A DNA stretch of 10,645 nt from Solirubrobacterales bacterium (GTDB lineage Bacteria > Actinomycetota > Thermoleophilia > Solirubrobacterales > Solirubrobacteraceae), in the NCBI GenBank assembly GCA_013695395.1, contig JACDAP010000289.1, positions 1 to 10,645 of the forward strand, given 5' to 3'. Shown here in pieces: positions 5,388 to 10,645 of this stretch. Each line of letters begins with the position of its first letter. The first letter of the stretch is position 1. A model generated the notes under the pieces. The model was given only the letters and a program-made list of their open reading frames with translations. It did no database searches and was not told the origin of the DNA. The position numbers were made by a program, and so were the translations under genes.

Positions 5388-6248
5388 TCAGCCCAGCAGC
5401 CGGGCGGGCACCCCGCCGACCGCGAGCAGCCCCGGACCGACGTGGCTGCCGATCACCGGGCCGAGCTCGGAGATGCAGAAGGGGCCGTGCCCGAAGAGCT
5501 CGGTGATGTCGCCGGCCAGGCGTGCGGCCTCATCGGGCGCCTGGATGTGGGCGATCATCCACGCGTCGGCTCCCTCGTCCTTGAGCTCGGTCGCGAAGTC
5601 GATGAGTCGCTGATACGCGCGGCCCGCGGTCCGGACGCGCTCGATCGGCGTGATCTCCCCGTCCATGGTGAGGATCGGCTTGATCTTCAGCGCGCCGCCG
5701 AGCATCGCCGCCGCCGAACCGATCCGTCCACCCCGGCGCAGGTACTCGAGCGTGTCGACCGCGAACCAGATCTTCTGCAGCCGCTTGGCCTCCTCGGCCC
5801 GTGCGGCGACGACCTCCGCGGCCGCGCCGGCCCGGGCCCCCGCGGCGGCGGCCAGCACGATCATCCCGAGCCCGCCGCCCGCGGTGCCCGAGTCGACGAC
5901 GAGCACCTGCCGGTCGGGGTAGGTGCGCAAGCACTCCTCGGCGGCCTGACGCGCGGTCTCGATCGTCCCGGAGATCCCGCCGGAGATGTGGACCGAGACG
6001 ATGTCCTGTCCTGCGGCCAGCAGCGGCTCGTAGACGGCGAGGAAGTCCCCGATCGAGGGCTGCGAGGTGGTCGGCAGGTCGTCGGCCGCGCGCAGCCGCT
6101 CGTAGAAGGGGCCGAGCTCGATCTCGGCCTCGCGGGTGGTCTCGCCGCCCTCGTTGACGTAGAGCGAGACGACGTCGAAATCGAGGGGGTGCTCGCCCCC
6201 CTGCGGCAGGTAGTGCGTGGAATCGGTGACGATGCGGACGCTGGCCAT
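5388..6248 (-). CDS. DegV family protein (FakB-like fatty-acid-binding protein)
   Basis: The 286-residue product matches DegV along its full length: RIVTDSTHYLP (5-15), TTSQPS (60-65), HISGGISGTIETA (87-99), VVDSGTAGGG (118-126), DTLEYLRRGGRIG (165-177), LKIKPILTMDGEI (187-199) and GPVIGSHVGPG (263-273). The TSQP and SGGISGT segments line the lipid pocket in known structures. In Firmicutes, DegV proteins (FakB) bind a free fatty acid and present it to the kinase FakA for phosphorylation. No FakA-like kinase is visible in this window, so the partner is unknown. It starts at ATG (6248-6246) with a TAGGGT element 8 nt upstream and is divergent from the SDR gene by 53 bp. Family assignment is very safe; the ligand is inferred from family knowledge. 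Confidence 0.95.
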   Translation of the reverse strand: MASVRIVTDSTHYLPQGGEHPLDFDVVSLYVNEGGETTREAEIELGPFYERLRAADDLPTTSQPSIGDFLAVYEPLLAAGQDIVSVHISGGISGTIETARQAAEECLRTYPDRQVLVVDSGTAGGGLGMIVLAAAAGARAGAAAEVVAARAEEAKRLQKIWFAVDTLEYLRRGGRIGSAAAMLGGALKIKPILTMDGEITPIERVRTAGRAYQRLIDFATELKDEGADAWMIAHIQAPDEAARLAGDITELFGHGPFCISELGPVIGSHVGPGLLAVGGVPARLLG

Positions 6249-6256
6249 GGCCCGCG

Positions 6257-6262
6257 ACCCTA
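6257..6262 (-). promoter_or_regulatory. -10 element, apparently leaderless promoter of degV-like gene
   Basis: On the minus strand TAGGGT is followed by 8 nt and then the ATG at 6248. There is no Shine-Dalgarno and no recognisable -35 box. Confidence 0.5.
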
Positions 6263-6301
6263 CCCGCGCATCGCTCCGCGCGAGCGTGCGAGCATTGGCG
6301 G

Positions 6302-7366
6302 GTGGCCGTCACCCTCGTCACCGGGGCCTCCGGCTTCATCGGCTCGCACGTCACGCGGGCGCTGCTGGCCCGGGGCGACGAGGTCCGCGTCACCGTCCGG
6401 CCCGGTTCCCGCCTCGAGAACCTCGCGGGGCTCGGCGTCGAGCGCGTGACGTGCGACCTGCTCGAGCGCCGCCAGCTGCGCCGGGCGCTCGACGGGGTCG
6501 ACAAGCTCTTCCACTGCGCGGGGATGACCTCGCTACGCGCGAGCCCGGGCGCCCACTTCCGGGTCAACGTGCAGGGCACGCGGACCCTGCTGGAGGAGGC
6601 GCTCGTCGCCGGGGTGGGCCGGGTCGTGCACACCTCCTCGTTCGCCGCCGTCGGTCCCGCGACCGGGAACAGCCGCACGGCCGACGAGGAGCAGCACTTC
6701 CGAGCCGGCGCGCTCGGGCTGCCCTACGTCGACGCGATGCACGAGGCCGAGGCCGGCGCGATGCGGATCGCCGCCCGCGGCCTCGACGTCGTCGTGGCCT
6801 GCCCGACCTACGTCTTCGGCCGTGGGGACACGTATCGCTCCTCCACGGAGATCGTCCGTCGCTTCCTGCGCCGCGAGATCCCCGCCTACGTGGACGGGAC
6901 GGTGAACATCGTCGCGGCGCAGGACGTCGCCGCGGGCCTGCTGCTCTGCGACGAGCACGGCGAGGTGGGGGAGCGCTACCTGCTCGGGAACCGGAACTAC
7001 ACGCTCGACCGACTCTTCGCCGACCTCGGGCGGCTGAGCGGTGTCGAGCCCCCGGCGATCAAGCTCCCGCTGGCTGCGGCGGTCCCGATGGCTCGCGGTC
7101 TGGGTCCGTTGGGAAGCATGCTGGGGGTGCACGAGCACGAGCTCGTGAGCATGGCCCAGCGCTGGGCCTACCGCTCGACCAAGGCCAAGCGCCTGCTCGG
7201 CTGGGCGCCGGGCCCGGCGGAGGAGTGCCTGGAAGCCACGATCGACTGGTATCGCGAGCGCGAGCCGCTCCACGTCCGGCCGGCCGGCACACGCCAGCCG
7301 CTCCCGCTCCGGGCGGTGGGCTTCGGCCTGCGGAGCGCGGAACGGCTCGCGTCGAGGATCATCTGA
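6302..7366 (+). CDS. extended SDR, NAD-dependent epimerase/dehydratase-like, catalytic Lys replaced by Met
   Basis: The 354-residue product starts at GTG 6302 and opens with a Rossmann strand and TGASGFIGSHV (7-17), the glycine motif of extended SDRs. Further hallmarks are CDL (51-53), the strand ending HCAG (71-74), N89 in FRVNVQGT, HTSSFAAVG (110-118) with the catalytic-position Ser/Thr, and PYVDAMHEAE (141-150). The last segment aligns with the family's P-Y-x-x-S-K-x-x-A-E, so Y142 is present but the catalytic Lys is M146 (ATG at 6737-6739, one base from AAG). The C-terminal region (about 165-300) follows the dihydroflavonol-reductase/HpnA-like pattern with ACPTYVFGRGD. The substrate is unknown; sugar-nucleotide or hydroxysteroid-type chemistry would fit the fold if it is active. 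A small thioredoxin-fold gene follows after 4 bp, implying an operon. Confidence 0.88.
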   Translation: MAVTLVTGASGFIGSHVTRALLARGDEVRVTVRPGSRLENLAGLGVERVTCDLLERRQLRRALDGVDKLFHCAGMTSLRASPGAHFRVNVQGTRTLLEEALVAGVGRVVHTSSFAAVGPATGNSRTADEEQHFRAGALGLPYVDAMHEAEAGAMRIAARGLDVVVACPTYVFGRGDTYRSSTEIVRRFLRREIPAYVDGTVNIVAAQDVAAGLLLCDEHGEVGERYLLGNRNYTLDRLFADLGRLSGVEPPAIKLPLAAAVPMARGLGPLGSMLGVHEHELVSMAQRWAYRSTKAKRLLGWAPGPAEECLEATIDWYREREPLHVRPAGTRQPLPLRAVGFGLRSAERLASRII

Positions 7367-7370
7367 GCCC

Positions 7371-7622
7371 ATGGCCCCGCTGACGCTCCACCGCTGCCCG
7401 ACCCCGACCGACGTGCTCTGCCCCTGCGGCCGGGTCGCCCGGGAGCTGAAGCGCGCCGGACTCGAGTTCGACACGGTCCGCGAGCCGCTACGCAAGCGGG
7501 ACCGGGAGCGCGTCGTCGCGCTCACCGGGCAGCCGAAGGTGCCCGTGCTCGTCCTCGAGGACGGCGAGGCGATCGTCGACTCCCGCCGCATCGTCGAGCA
7601 CCTCGAGGCGCGCGGGGCCTGA
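7371..7622 (+). CDS. small thioredoxin-fold protein, glutaredoxin/GST N-terminal-like, CPCG motif
   Basis: The 83-residue product is one thioredoxin-like domain without the GST helical domain. It has a first strand (LTLHRC), a cysteine motif LCPCGRVARELK (16-27), a second strand, the cis-proline loop QPKVPVLVLEDG (54-65; P58) and the ending IVDSRRIVEHLEARG, a pattern typical of glutathione-binding N-terminal domains of GSTs. C17-P18-C19-G20 replaces the usual C-P-x-C of glutaredoxins, so the second redox cysteine position is Gly, with an extra Cys one place earlier; C9 is another candidate. Function as a thiol-disulfide oxidoreductase or glutathione/mycothiol-related adaptor is inference. The ATG lies 4 bp after the SDR stop, so it is cotranscribed with it. 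The domain appears complete rather than truncated. Confidence 0.8.
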   Translation: MAPLTLHRCPTPTDVLCPCGRVARELKRAGLEFDTVREPLRKRDRERVVALTGQPKVPVLVLEDGEAIVDSRRIVEHLEARGA

Positions 7623-7631
7623 GCCTGCTGA

Positions 7632-7660
7632 GCGGCCGGGATCGGCCCGCTCCGGGCCGC
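7632..7660 (+). terminator. candidate terminator after SDR/thioredoxin-fold operon
   Basis: GCGGCC (7632-7637) pairs with GGCCGC (7655-7660) around a 17-nt interior that can form a smaller alternative stem (CGGG/CCCG). It lies 10 bp after the operon stop. No T-tract follows. Confidence 0.35.
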
Positions 7661-7667
7661 CATCGTC

Positions 7668-7673
7668 TACCGT
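7668..7673 (+). promoter_or_regulatory. -10 element, apparently leaderless promoter of S55-like gene
   Basis: TACCGT is followed by 8 nt and then GTG 7682 with no Shine-Dalgarno, the same arrangement as at five other starts in the window. Confidence 0.45.
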
Positions 7674-7681
7674 CCCGCGCC

Positions 7682-9475
7682 GTGAACACCTTGCGTCGTT
7701 CCGTCGCGCTCGCCCTCCTGCTCCTGGCGGCCGCGCCGGGGGCGGCTCACGCCGCGGGGGAGCAGGTCATGCCGCTCGGTGACCTCCGACCGGGCATGCA
7801 GTGCCAGGGCGCCTCGGTCGTCCAGGGCACCGCGATAACCCAGTTCGACGTCGAGATCGTCGACATCATCGCCGGCGACGCCGCCGCGCAGACCCCCTAC
7901 ATCCTCTTCCGCGCCTCCGGCCCCGCCGTCGATCGGACCGGCATCGGGCCCGGCTTCTCGGGCTCACCGATCCGCTGTCCCACCGCCGACGGCAGCCTGC
8001 GCATCGCCGGCGCGATCTCGCTCGGCATCGGCGAGTTCGGCGGGCTGACCGGCCTGGCGACCCCGATCGAGTCGGTGCTCGGCGAGCCGGTAGACGTGCC
8101 CGACAGCGTGTCGATGGAGCCGGCCACCGTCGCCCGCGCGAAGCCGATCGCCGAGCCGCTGAGCTTCGGCGGCCTCTCCCCGGCCGTGGCCAGCGCGGTC
8201 CAGGCCGCCGGCCGCAAGGTCGGGCGGGCGATCTACGCCGCGCCCGGGGCCCCGAGCCCGTCGCTCTTCCCGGCCGGCCCGCTCGTGCCCGGGTCCGCGA
8301 TGGCCGTGGGGCTCTCCACCGGCGATCTCACCGCCGGGGCGGTCGGCACCGTCTCCTACGTCGACGGCGACAAGCTCTGGGCCTTCGGGCATCCGCTCGA
8401 CTCCGCGGGCCGCCGCTCCCTGTTCCTGCAGGACGCCTACGTCCACACCGTGATCAACAACCCGCTCGGGATCGAGGGCGCGAGCTCCTACAAGCTCGCC
8501 TCGCCCGGCCGGACCGTCGGCACGCTCACCTCCGACGGGATCGCCGCGGTCGCCGGCCGTCTCGGCGCGCCCCCGCCGAGCTTCCCGATGCGCGTCGCCG
8601 CGCTCGACGAGGACCGAGACCGCGAGCAGGTTGCGAACGTGCAGATCGCCGACGAGAGCAAGGTCGGCCTGCCCGTCGGCAGCTCCGCGCTCACCCAGGT
8701 CGGCGGTGTCGCCGTCGCGCAGCTCGCCTACAACGCGCTGCAGGGCGTTCCGTCCCGGCAGAGCTCGCGGATGTGCGCGAAGATCGGCCTGCTCGAAGCG
8801 CCGGGCAAGCCGCTGCGCTTCTGCAACGAGTACGTCGGCGGGGGGCCCGGGGTGGAGGGCCTGGTCGGGGGCGCGCTCGTCGCGGACTTCGCGGCGATGG
8901 CCTCGCAGCTCGACGCGTACCGGTTCGGGCCGCTGCGCGTCTCCGGCGTCGAGGTGTACCTGAAGATCCGCCGCGACCTGCGCCAGGCGTTTCTGCTGAA
9001 GGTCCGCGGCCCGCGGACGGCCCGTCGTGGGGGGAGGATCCGTCTGAGGGTCACGGCCCGGCGGGTCAACCAGGGCAAGGCGTTCACGCGGACCATCCGC
9101 GTCCGGGTGCCGAAGGGCATGCCCCGCGGGGAGCGGCTGCTGAGCCTGACCGGCACGAGCGCCGACGTCGCGACCGGTCAGAACGCGCTCGAGGAGGTCT
9201 TCGACCTCGGTGACCTGTTCGGCGGGGAGGGTGCGCCCGCGGAGGGGGAAGAGGGGCCCCGGACGCTCAAGGCGCTGCGGGCGCGCGTGGCGGCGATCGA
9301 GCGCTACGACGGCGTGAGCGCCGCGTTCCTCCCGCCGGGCGGGGTGGAGGACGCCTTCGGTGAGGGCTCCACCCCGGACGGCGCCGAGGGCATCGCCCAG
9401 CGCGCCCGCCCCGCCTACCGGGACAAGGCGCTCCGGCTCAGCGGCAGCGCGGCGTACGCGCTGCGGATCCGCTGA
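7682..9475 (+). CDS. secreted SpoIVB peptidase S55-like protein
   Basis: The 597-residue product starts at GTG 7682 with a signal peptide: basic MNTLRR, a hydrophobic stretch (8-20) and probable cleavage after AHA (residue 24). The mature N-terminus (VMPLGDLRPGMQCQG) and GIGPGFSGSPI (87-97) match SpoIVB/S55-type proteins, whose GMSGSP holds the nucleophilic Ser; S93 is the candidate here, with Phe in place of Met. KLWAFGHPLDSAG (231-243) carries the likely catalytic H237. A strand-rich domain (about 420-510) follows, then a low-complexity acidic stretch (510-530) and a C-terminal tail. There are four cysteines in the mature part (41, 99, 365, 381). No PDZ domain is obvious. Bacillus SpoIVB is a sporulation signalling protease; related long proteins occur widely in non-sporulating bacteria with no known role, so sporulation should not be inferred. 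Confidence 0.82.
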   Translation: MNTLRRSVALALLLLAAAPGAAHAAGEQVMPLGDLRPGMQCQGASVVQGTAITQFDVEIVDIIAGDAAAQTPYILFRASGPAVDRTGIGPGFSGSPIRCPTADGSLRIAGAISLGIGEFGGLTGLATPIESVLGEPVDVPDSVSMEPATVARAKPIAEPLSFGGLSPAVASAVQAAGRKVGRAIYAAPGAPSPSLFPAGPLVPGSAMAVGLSTGDLTAGAVGTVSYVDGDKLWAFGHPLDSAGRRSLFLQDAYVHTVINNPLGIEGASSYKLASPGRTVGTLTSDGIAAVAGRLGAPPPSFPMRVAALDEDRDREQVANVQIADESKVGLPVGSSALTQVGGVAVAQLAYNALQGVPSRQSSRMCAKIGLLEAPGKPLRFCNEYVGGGPGVEGLVGGALVADFAAMASQLDAYRFGPLRVSGVEVYLKIRRDLRQAFLLKVRGPRTARRGGRIRLRVTARRVNQGKAFTRTIRVRVPKGMPRGERLLSLTGTSADVATGQNALEEVFDLGDLFGGEGAPAEGEEGPRTLKALRARVAAIERYDGVSAAFLPPGGVEDAFGEGSTPDGAEGIAQRARPAYRDKALRLSGSAAYALRIR

Positions 9476-9477
9476 GC
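9436..9477. terminator. bidirectional terminator hairpin at convergent S55/Grx4 junction
   Basis: GCTCAGCGG (9436-9444) pairs with CCGCTGAGC (9469-9477), and CAGCGCG (9445-9451) with CGCGCTG (9457-9463). Together they give 16 bp of stem with a 5-nt loop (9452-9456) and a 5-nt bulge on the 3' arm (9464-9468). The structure spans the stop codon of the plus gene and begins 3 bases after the stop of the minus-strand Grx4 gene. The two genes converge with only 4 bp between them, so one hairpin can serve both. There is no T-tract on either side. Confidence 0.6.
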
Positions 9478-9479
9478 GG

Positions 9480-9881
9480 CTACAGGCGATTCTCGATCTG
9501 GAGCGGCGGCGCCGCCGGCTCCTGCTCGGCCGCGGGGGCCTCCGCCGGCGCGTCGGCCGGAGCCTCCAGGCCGAGCACGCCGGCCAGCTCGCCCGTCTCG
9601 TACATCTCGGCCACGATGTCCGCGCCGCCGACCAGCTCGCCGTTCACGAACAGCTGTGGGATCGTCGGCCAGTCGGAGATCGCCGAGAGCTCCTGGCGGA
9701 TCCGCGGGTCGGGCAGGATGTCGACCGCCGCGAACGGCGCCTCGAGCGACTGCAGGGCGGCGACGGTCCGCGCGGAGAAGCCGCAGGCGGGGGCGTCGGG
9801 CGTGCCCTTCATGAAGAGGATGGTCGGGTTCTCCGCGATGGCGCCGGCGATCGCTTCGGCGATGGGGTTCGTCTCGGACAT
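9480..9881 (-). CDS. grxD: monothiol glutaredoxin, Grx4/GrxD family
   Basis: The 133-residue product has the monothiol CGFS motif at 33-36 (KGTPDAPACGFSARTV), the cis-proline loop WPTIPQLFVNGELVGG (71-86) and the ending ADIVAEMYETGEL. CGFS glutaredoxins bind a [2Fe-2S] cluster between two subunits with glutathione or an equivalent thiol, and pass clusters to acceptors. They often do this as heterodimers with BolA. Its BolA partner is encoded 4 bp upstream, so the pair is an operon. The start at ATG 9881 is supported by GGAG (9889-9892, minus strand), 7 nt away. After the domain (about residue 105) there is an Ala/Pro/Glu-rich tail of nearly 30 residues that typical family members of about 105-115 residues lack. 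Actinobacteria largely use mycothiol rather than glutathione, so the thiol ligand is uncertain. Confidence 0.93.
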   Translation of the reverse strand: MSETNPIAEAIAGAIAENPTILFMKGTPDAPACGFSARTVAALQSLEAPFAAVDILPDPRIRQELSAISDWPTIPQLFVNGELVGGADIVAEMYETGELAGVLGLEAPADAPAEAPAAEQEPAAPPLQIENRL

Positions 9882-9885
9882 CAGG

Positions 9886-10116
9886 TCACTCCGTGGGCTT
9901 GGTGGTGAGGGCGAGGGCGTGGATCGGGCCGCCGATCTCGGCGCCGAAGACGCCGTAGACGAGCTTGTGCTGTGCGATGCGCGAGAGGCCCGCGAACTGG
10001 GGAGCGGTGACGGTCGCGCGGAAGTGGTCCCCGCCCCCCGTCCAGTCCTCGACCTCTGCCGTCGACCCCGGCAGGGCGGCCTCGATCCGGACTTTCAGCT
10101 CGTCTGTCTGGGGCAT
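9886..10116 (-). CDS. bolA: BolA family protein
   Basis: The 76-residue product shows the BolA pattern throughout: a short first helix (DELKVRIEAAL), GGDHFRATVTAPQFAGLSRI at 28-47, IAQHKLVYGVF (47-57) and GGPIHALALTTK (62-73). H31 and H66 are the usual positions for cluster coordination with a Grx4 partner. Length is standard for the minimal family. It lies 4 bp upstream of the CGFS glutaredoxin in the same direction, matching the well-known Grx4-BolA partnership in Fe-S trafficking and iron sensing. The start at ATG 10116 is preceded by TACCCT 8 nt upstream, pointing to a leaderless transcript; the GGAG touching the ATG is too close to act as a Shine-Dalgarno. Confidence 0.93.
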   Translation of the reverse strand: MPQTDELKVRIEAALPGSTAEVEDWTGGGDHFRATVTAPQFAGLSRIAQHKLVYGVFGAEIGGPIHALALTTKPTE

Positions 10117-10124
10117 CTCCGGGG

Positions 10125-10130
10125 AGGGTA
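10125..10130 (-). promoter_or_regulatory. -10 element, apparently leaderless promoter of bolA-grx4
   Basis: TACCCT on the minus strand, 8 nt before the bolA ATG. It lies 8 bp from the -10 of the divergent Fe-S carrier gene, so both promoters share one 37-bp gap. Confidence 0.5.
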
Positions 10131-10138
10131 GCGGGCGC

Positions 10139-10144
10139 TACACT
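10139..10144 (+). promoter_or_regulatory. -10 element, apparently leaderless promoter of the Fe-S carrier gene
   Basis: TACACT is followed by 9 nt and then ATG 10154. No Shine-Dalgarno is present. Its -35 region would fall at about 10116-10122, at the start of bolA. Confidence 0.5.
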
Positions 10145-10153
10145 TAATGAAGC

Positions 10154-10540
10154 ATGAGCACCACAGAGGTCACCTACCACGCCAAGGGCATCGCCTTCAC
10201 CGACGACGCCGCCATCAGGGTCCGCGACTTCCTCGCGGCCCAGGGCTCGGACGTCGAGACCGCTGGCCTGCGCGTCGGCGTGCGCGGCGGCGGCTGCTCC
10301 GGATTTCAGTACCAGCTCGCCTTCGATGAGCAACGCGAGGGCGACGTCGTCTTCACCGACCACGGGCTGAAGCTCCTGGTCGACTCGCAGAGCCTGGCCT
10401 ACGTCGATGGTTCCCAGATCGAGTACGTCGAGTCGCTTCAGGGCGCGGGCTTCCAGGTCGTCAACCCGAACGTCGTGGCCGCGTGCGGCTGCGGCTCCTC
10501 GTTCCGCGTCGCGGACGAGGACGAGGTCTCGGCGGTCTGA
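10154..10540 (+). CDS. erpA: A-type iron-sulfur cluster carrier (HesB/IscA/ErpA family)
   Basis: The 128-residue product carries the three conserved cysteines of A-type carriers: C48 in RGGGCSGFQYQL and C111 and C113 in AACGCGSSF near the C-terminus. The central LLVDSQSLAYVDGSQIEYVE (75-94) is also typical of the family. These proteins accept [2Fe-2S] or [4Fe-4S] clusters from the assembly scaffold and insert them into apo-enzymes. A short tail (VADEDEVSAV) follows the CGCG motif. The gene is divergent from bolA-grx4, another Fe-S trafficking pair, across 37 bp. ErpA is the usual actinobacterial name for a stand-alone member; IscA/SufA cannot be excluded from sequence alone. The start at ATG 10154 fits the TACACT element 9 nt upstream. 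Confidence 0.93.
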   Translation: MSTTEVTYHAKGIAFTDDAAIRVRDFLAAQGSDVETAGLRVGVRGGGCSGFQYQLAFDEQREGDVVFTDHGLKLLVDSQSLAYVDGSQIEYVESLQGAGFQVVNPNVVAACGCGSSFRVADEDEVSAV

Positions 10541-10559
10541 CCCTCCGCTGCGGGAGGTC
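10539..10559 (+). terminator. hairpin terminator after the Fe-S carrier gene
   Basis: GACCCTCC (10539-10546) pairs perfectly with GGGAGGTC (10552-10559) over 8 bp around a GCTGC loop, overlapping the last two bases of the stop codon. No T-tract follows (TCGGGCC), which is common for hairpins in GC-rich actinobacteria. Confidence 0.55.
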
Positions 10560-10589
10560 CTCGGGCCTTCCGCCGCACAGCAGGCCGAC

Positions 10590-10610
10590 GCGCATCGTCC
10601 TGTGATGCGC
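10590..10610 (+). repeat. inverted repeat over a possible gene start
   Basis: GCGCATC (10590-10596) pairs with GATGCGC (10604-10610) around a 7-nt loop. The right arm includes ATG 10605, a possible start of the next gene. It could be a second terminator stem, an operator-like repeat or chance. Confidence 0.35.
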
Positions 10611-10645
10611 AACCCTCGGCGGGTGCCTCGCGTCCTGCTCTGCCT
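10605..10645 (+). CDS. possible start of a signal-peptide-bearing gene, cut by window end
   Basis: ATG 10605 opens a frame to the window end reading MRNPRRVPRVLLCL, a basic stretch turning hydrophobic as in the n- and h-regions of a signal peptide. CATCGT lies 6 nt upstream, a partial match to the TANNNT pattern. Only 13 full codons are visible, so this is tentative. Confidence 0.3.
   Translation, partial: MRNPRRVPRVLLC

Noticed and set aside
7682..9475. Evidence for endospore formation from the SpoIVB-like protein
   Set aside because: Long S55-like proteins are found in non-sporulating bacteria and no other sporulation gene is present here.
10540..10595. Minus-strand frame starting MRVGLLCGG at 10595, resembling a ligase N-terminus
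   Set aside because: It continues antisense through the Fe-S carrier gene and turns into arginine/proline-rich shadow sequence.

Overview
The window is GC-rich chromosomal DNA (roughly 70% G+C by eye) packed with short intergenic gaps. The gene set suggests a high-GC actinobacterium, most likely a Thermoleophilia/Solirubrobacterales-type lineage. It includes a small-membrane-protein operon (DUF4235-like, YqjE-type holin-like, DUF3618), a SpoIVB/S55-like secreted protein, a DegV protein and a BolA-Grx4/ErpA cluster. The lineage is inferred from gene content and sequence style; no rRNA or marker gene is present. I see no mobile element, CRISPR array, tRNA or rRNA. No stretch longer than 300 bases lacks a gene.

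Layout. 1-877: the 3' end of a Nudix hydrolase overlaps a gamma-glutamylcyclotransferase-like gene that has lost an internal segment and its reading frame. 870-1307 (-): a membrane-anchored hypothetical protein. 1383-2865: a nitrilase-superfamily amidase and a TetR regulator form a two-gene operon preceded by a perfect 18-bp palindrome, a probable autoregulatory operator. 2894-4117: four tightly overlapping genes for small membrane proteins, including a 44-residue DUF4235-like one. 4146-5339: an AI-2E/PerM-family membrane protein. 5388-6248 (-): a DegV/FakB-like lipid-binding protein. 6302-7622: an extended SDR (NAD-dependent epimerase-like) in which Met replaces the catalytic Lys, followed by a small thioredoxin-fold (GST N-terminal-like) protein. 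7682-9475: a secreted SpoIVB/S55-like protein. 9480-10116 (-): BolA and monothiol glutaredoxin as an operon. These diverge, across a 37-bp gap, from an A-type Fe-S carrier (10154-10540). A possible signal-peptide gene begins at 10605.

How the genes work together. The right end is an Fe-S cluster trafficking unit: Grx4 and BolA form cluster-binding complexes and ErpA/HesB-type carriers insert clusters. The 2894-4117 operon looks like an envelope module related in content to the proteobacterial yqjD/yqjE group. The rest is ordinary housekeeping or accessory metabolism.

Two window-wide patterns stand out. Six gene starts carry a TANNNT element 8-9 nt before the start codon with no Shine-Dalgarno, which suggests leaderless transcription. 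Gene ends carry GC-rich hairpins without T-tracts; the clearest is a 16-bp bulged stem at the 9475/9480 convergent junction. I do not see a clearly new biological system. The best leads are the substituted SDR, the Ser-before-His S55-like protein, the palindromic operator and the small-membrane-protein operon.
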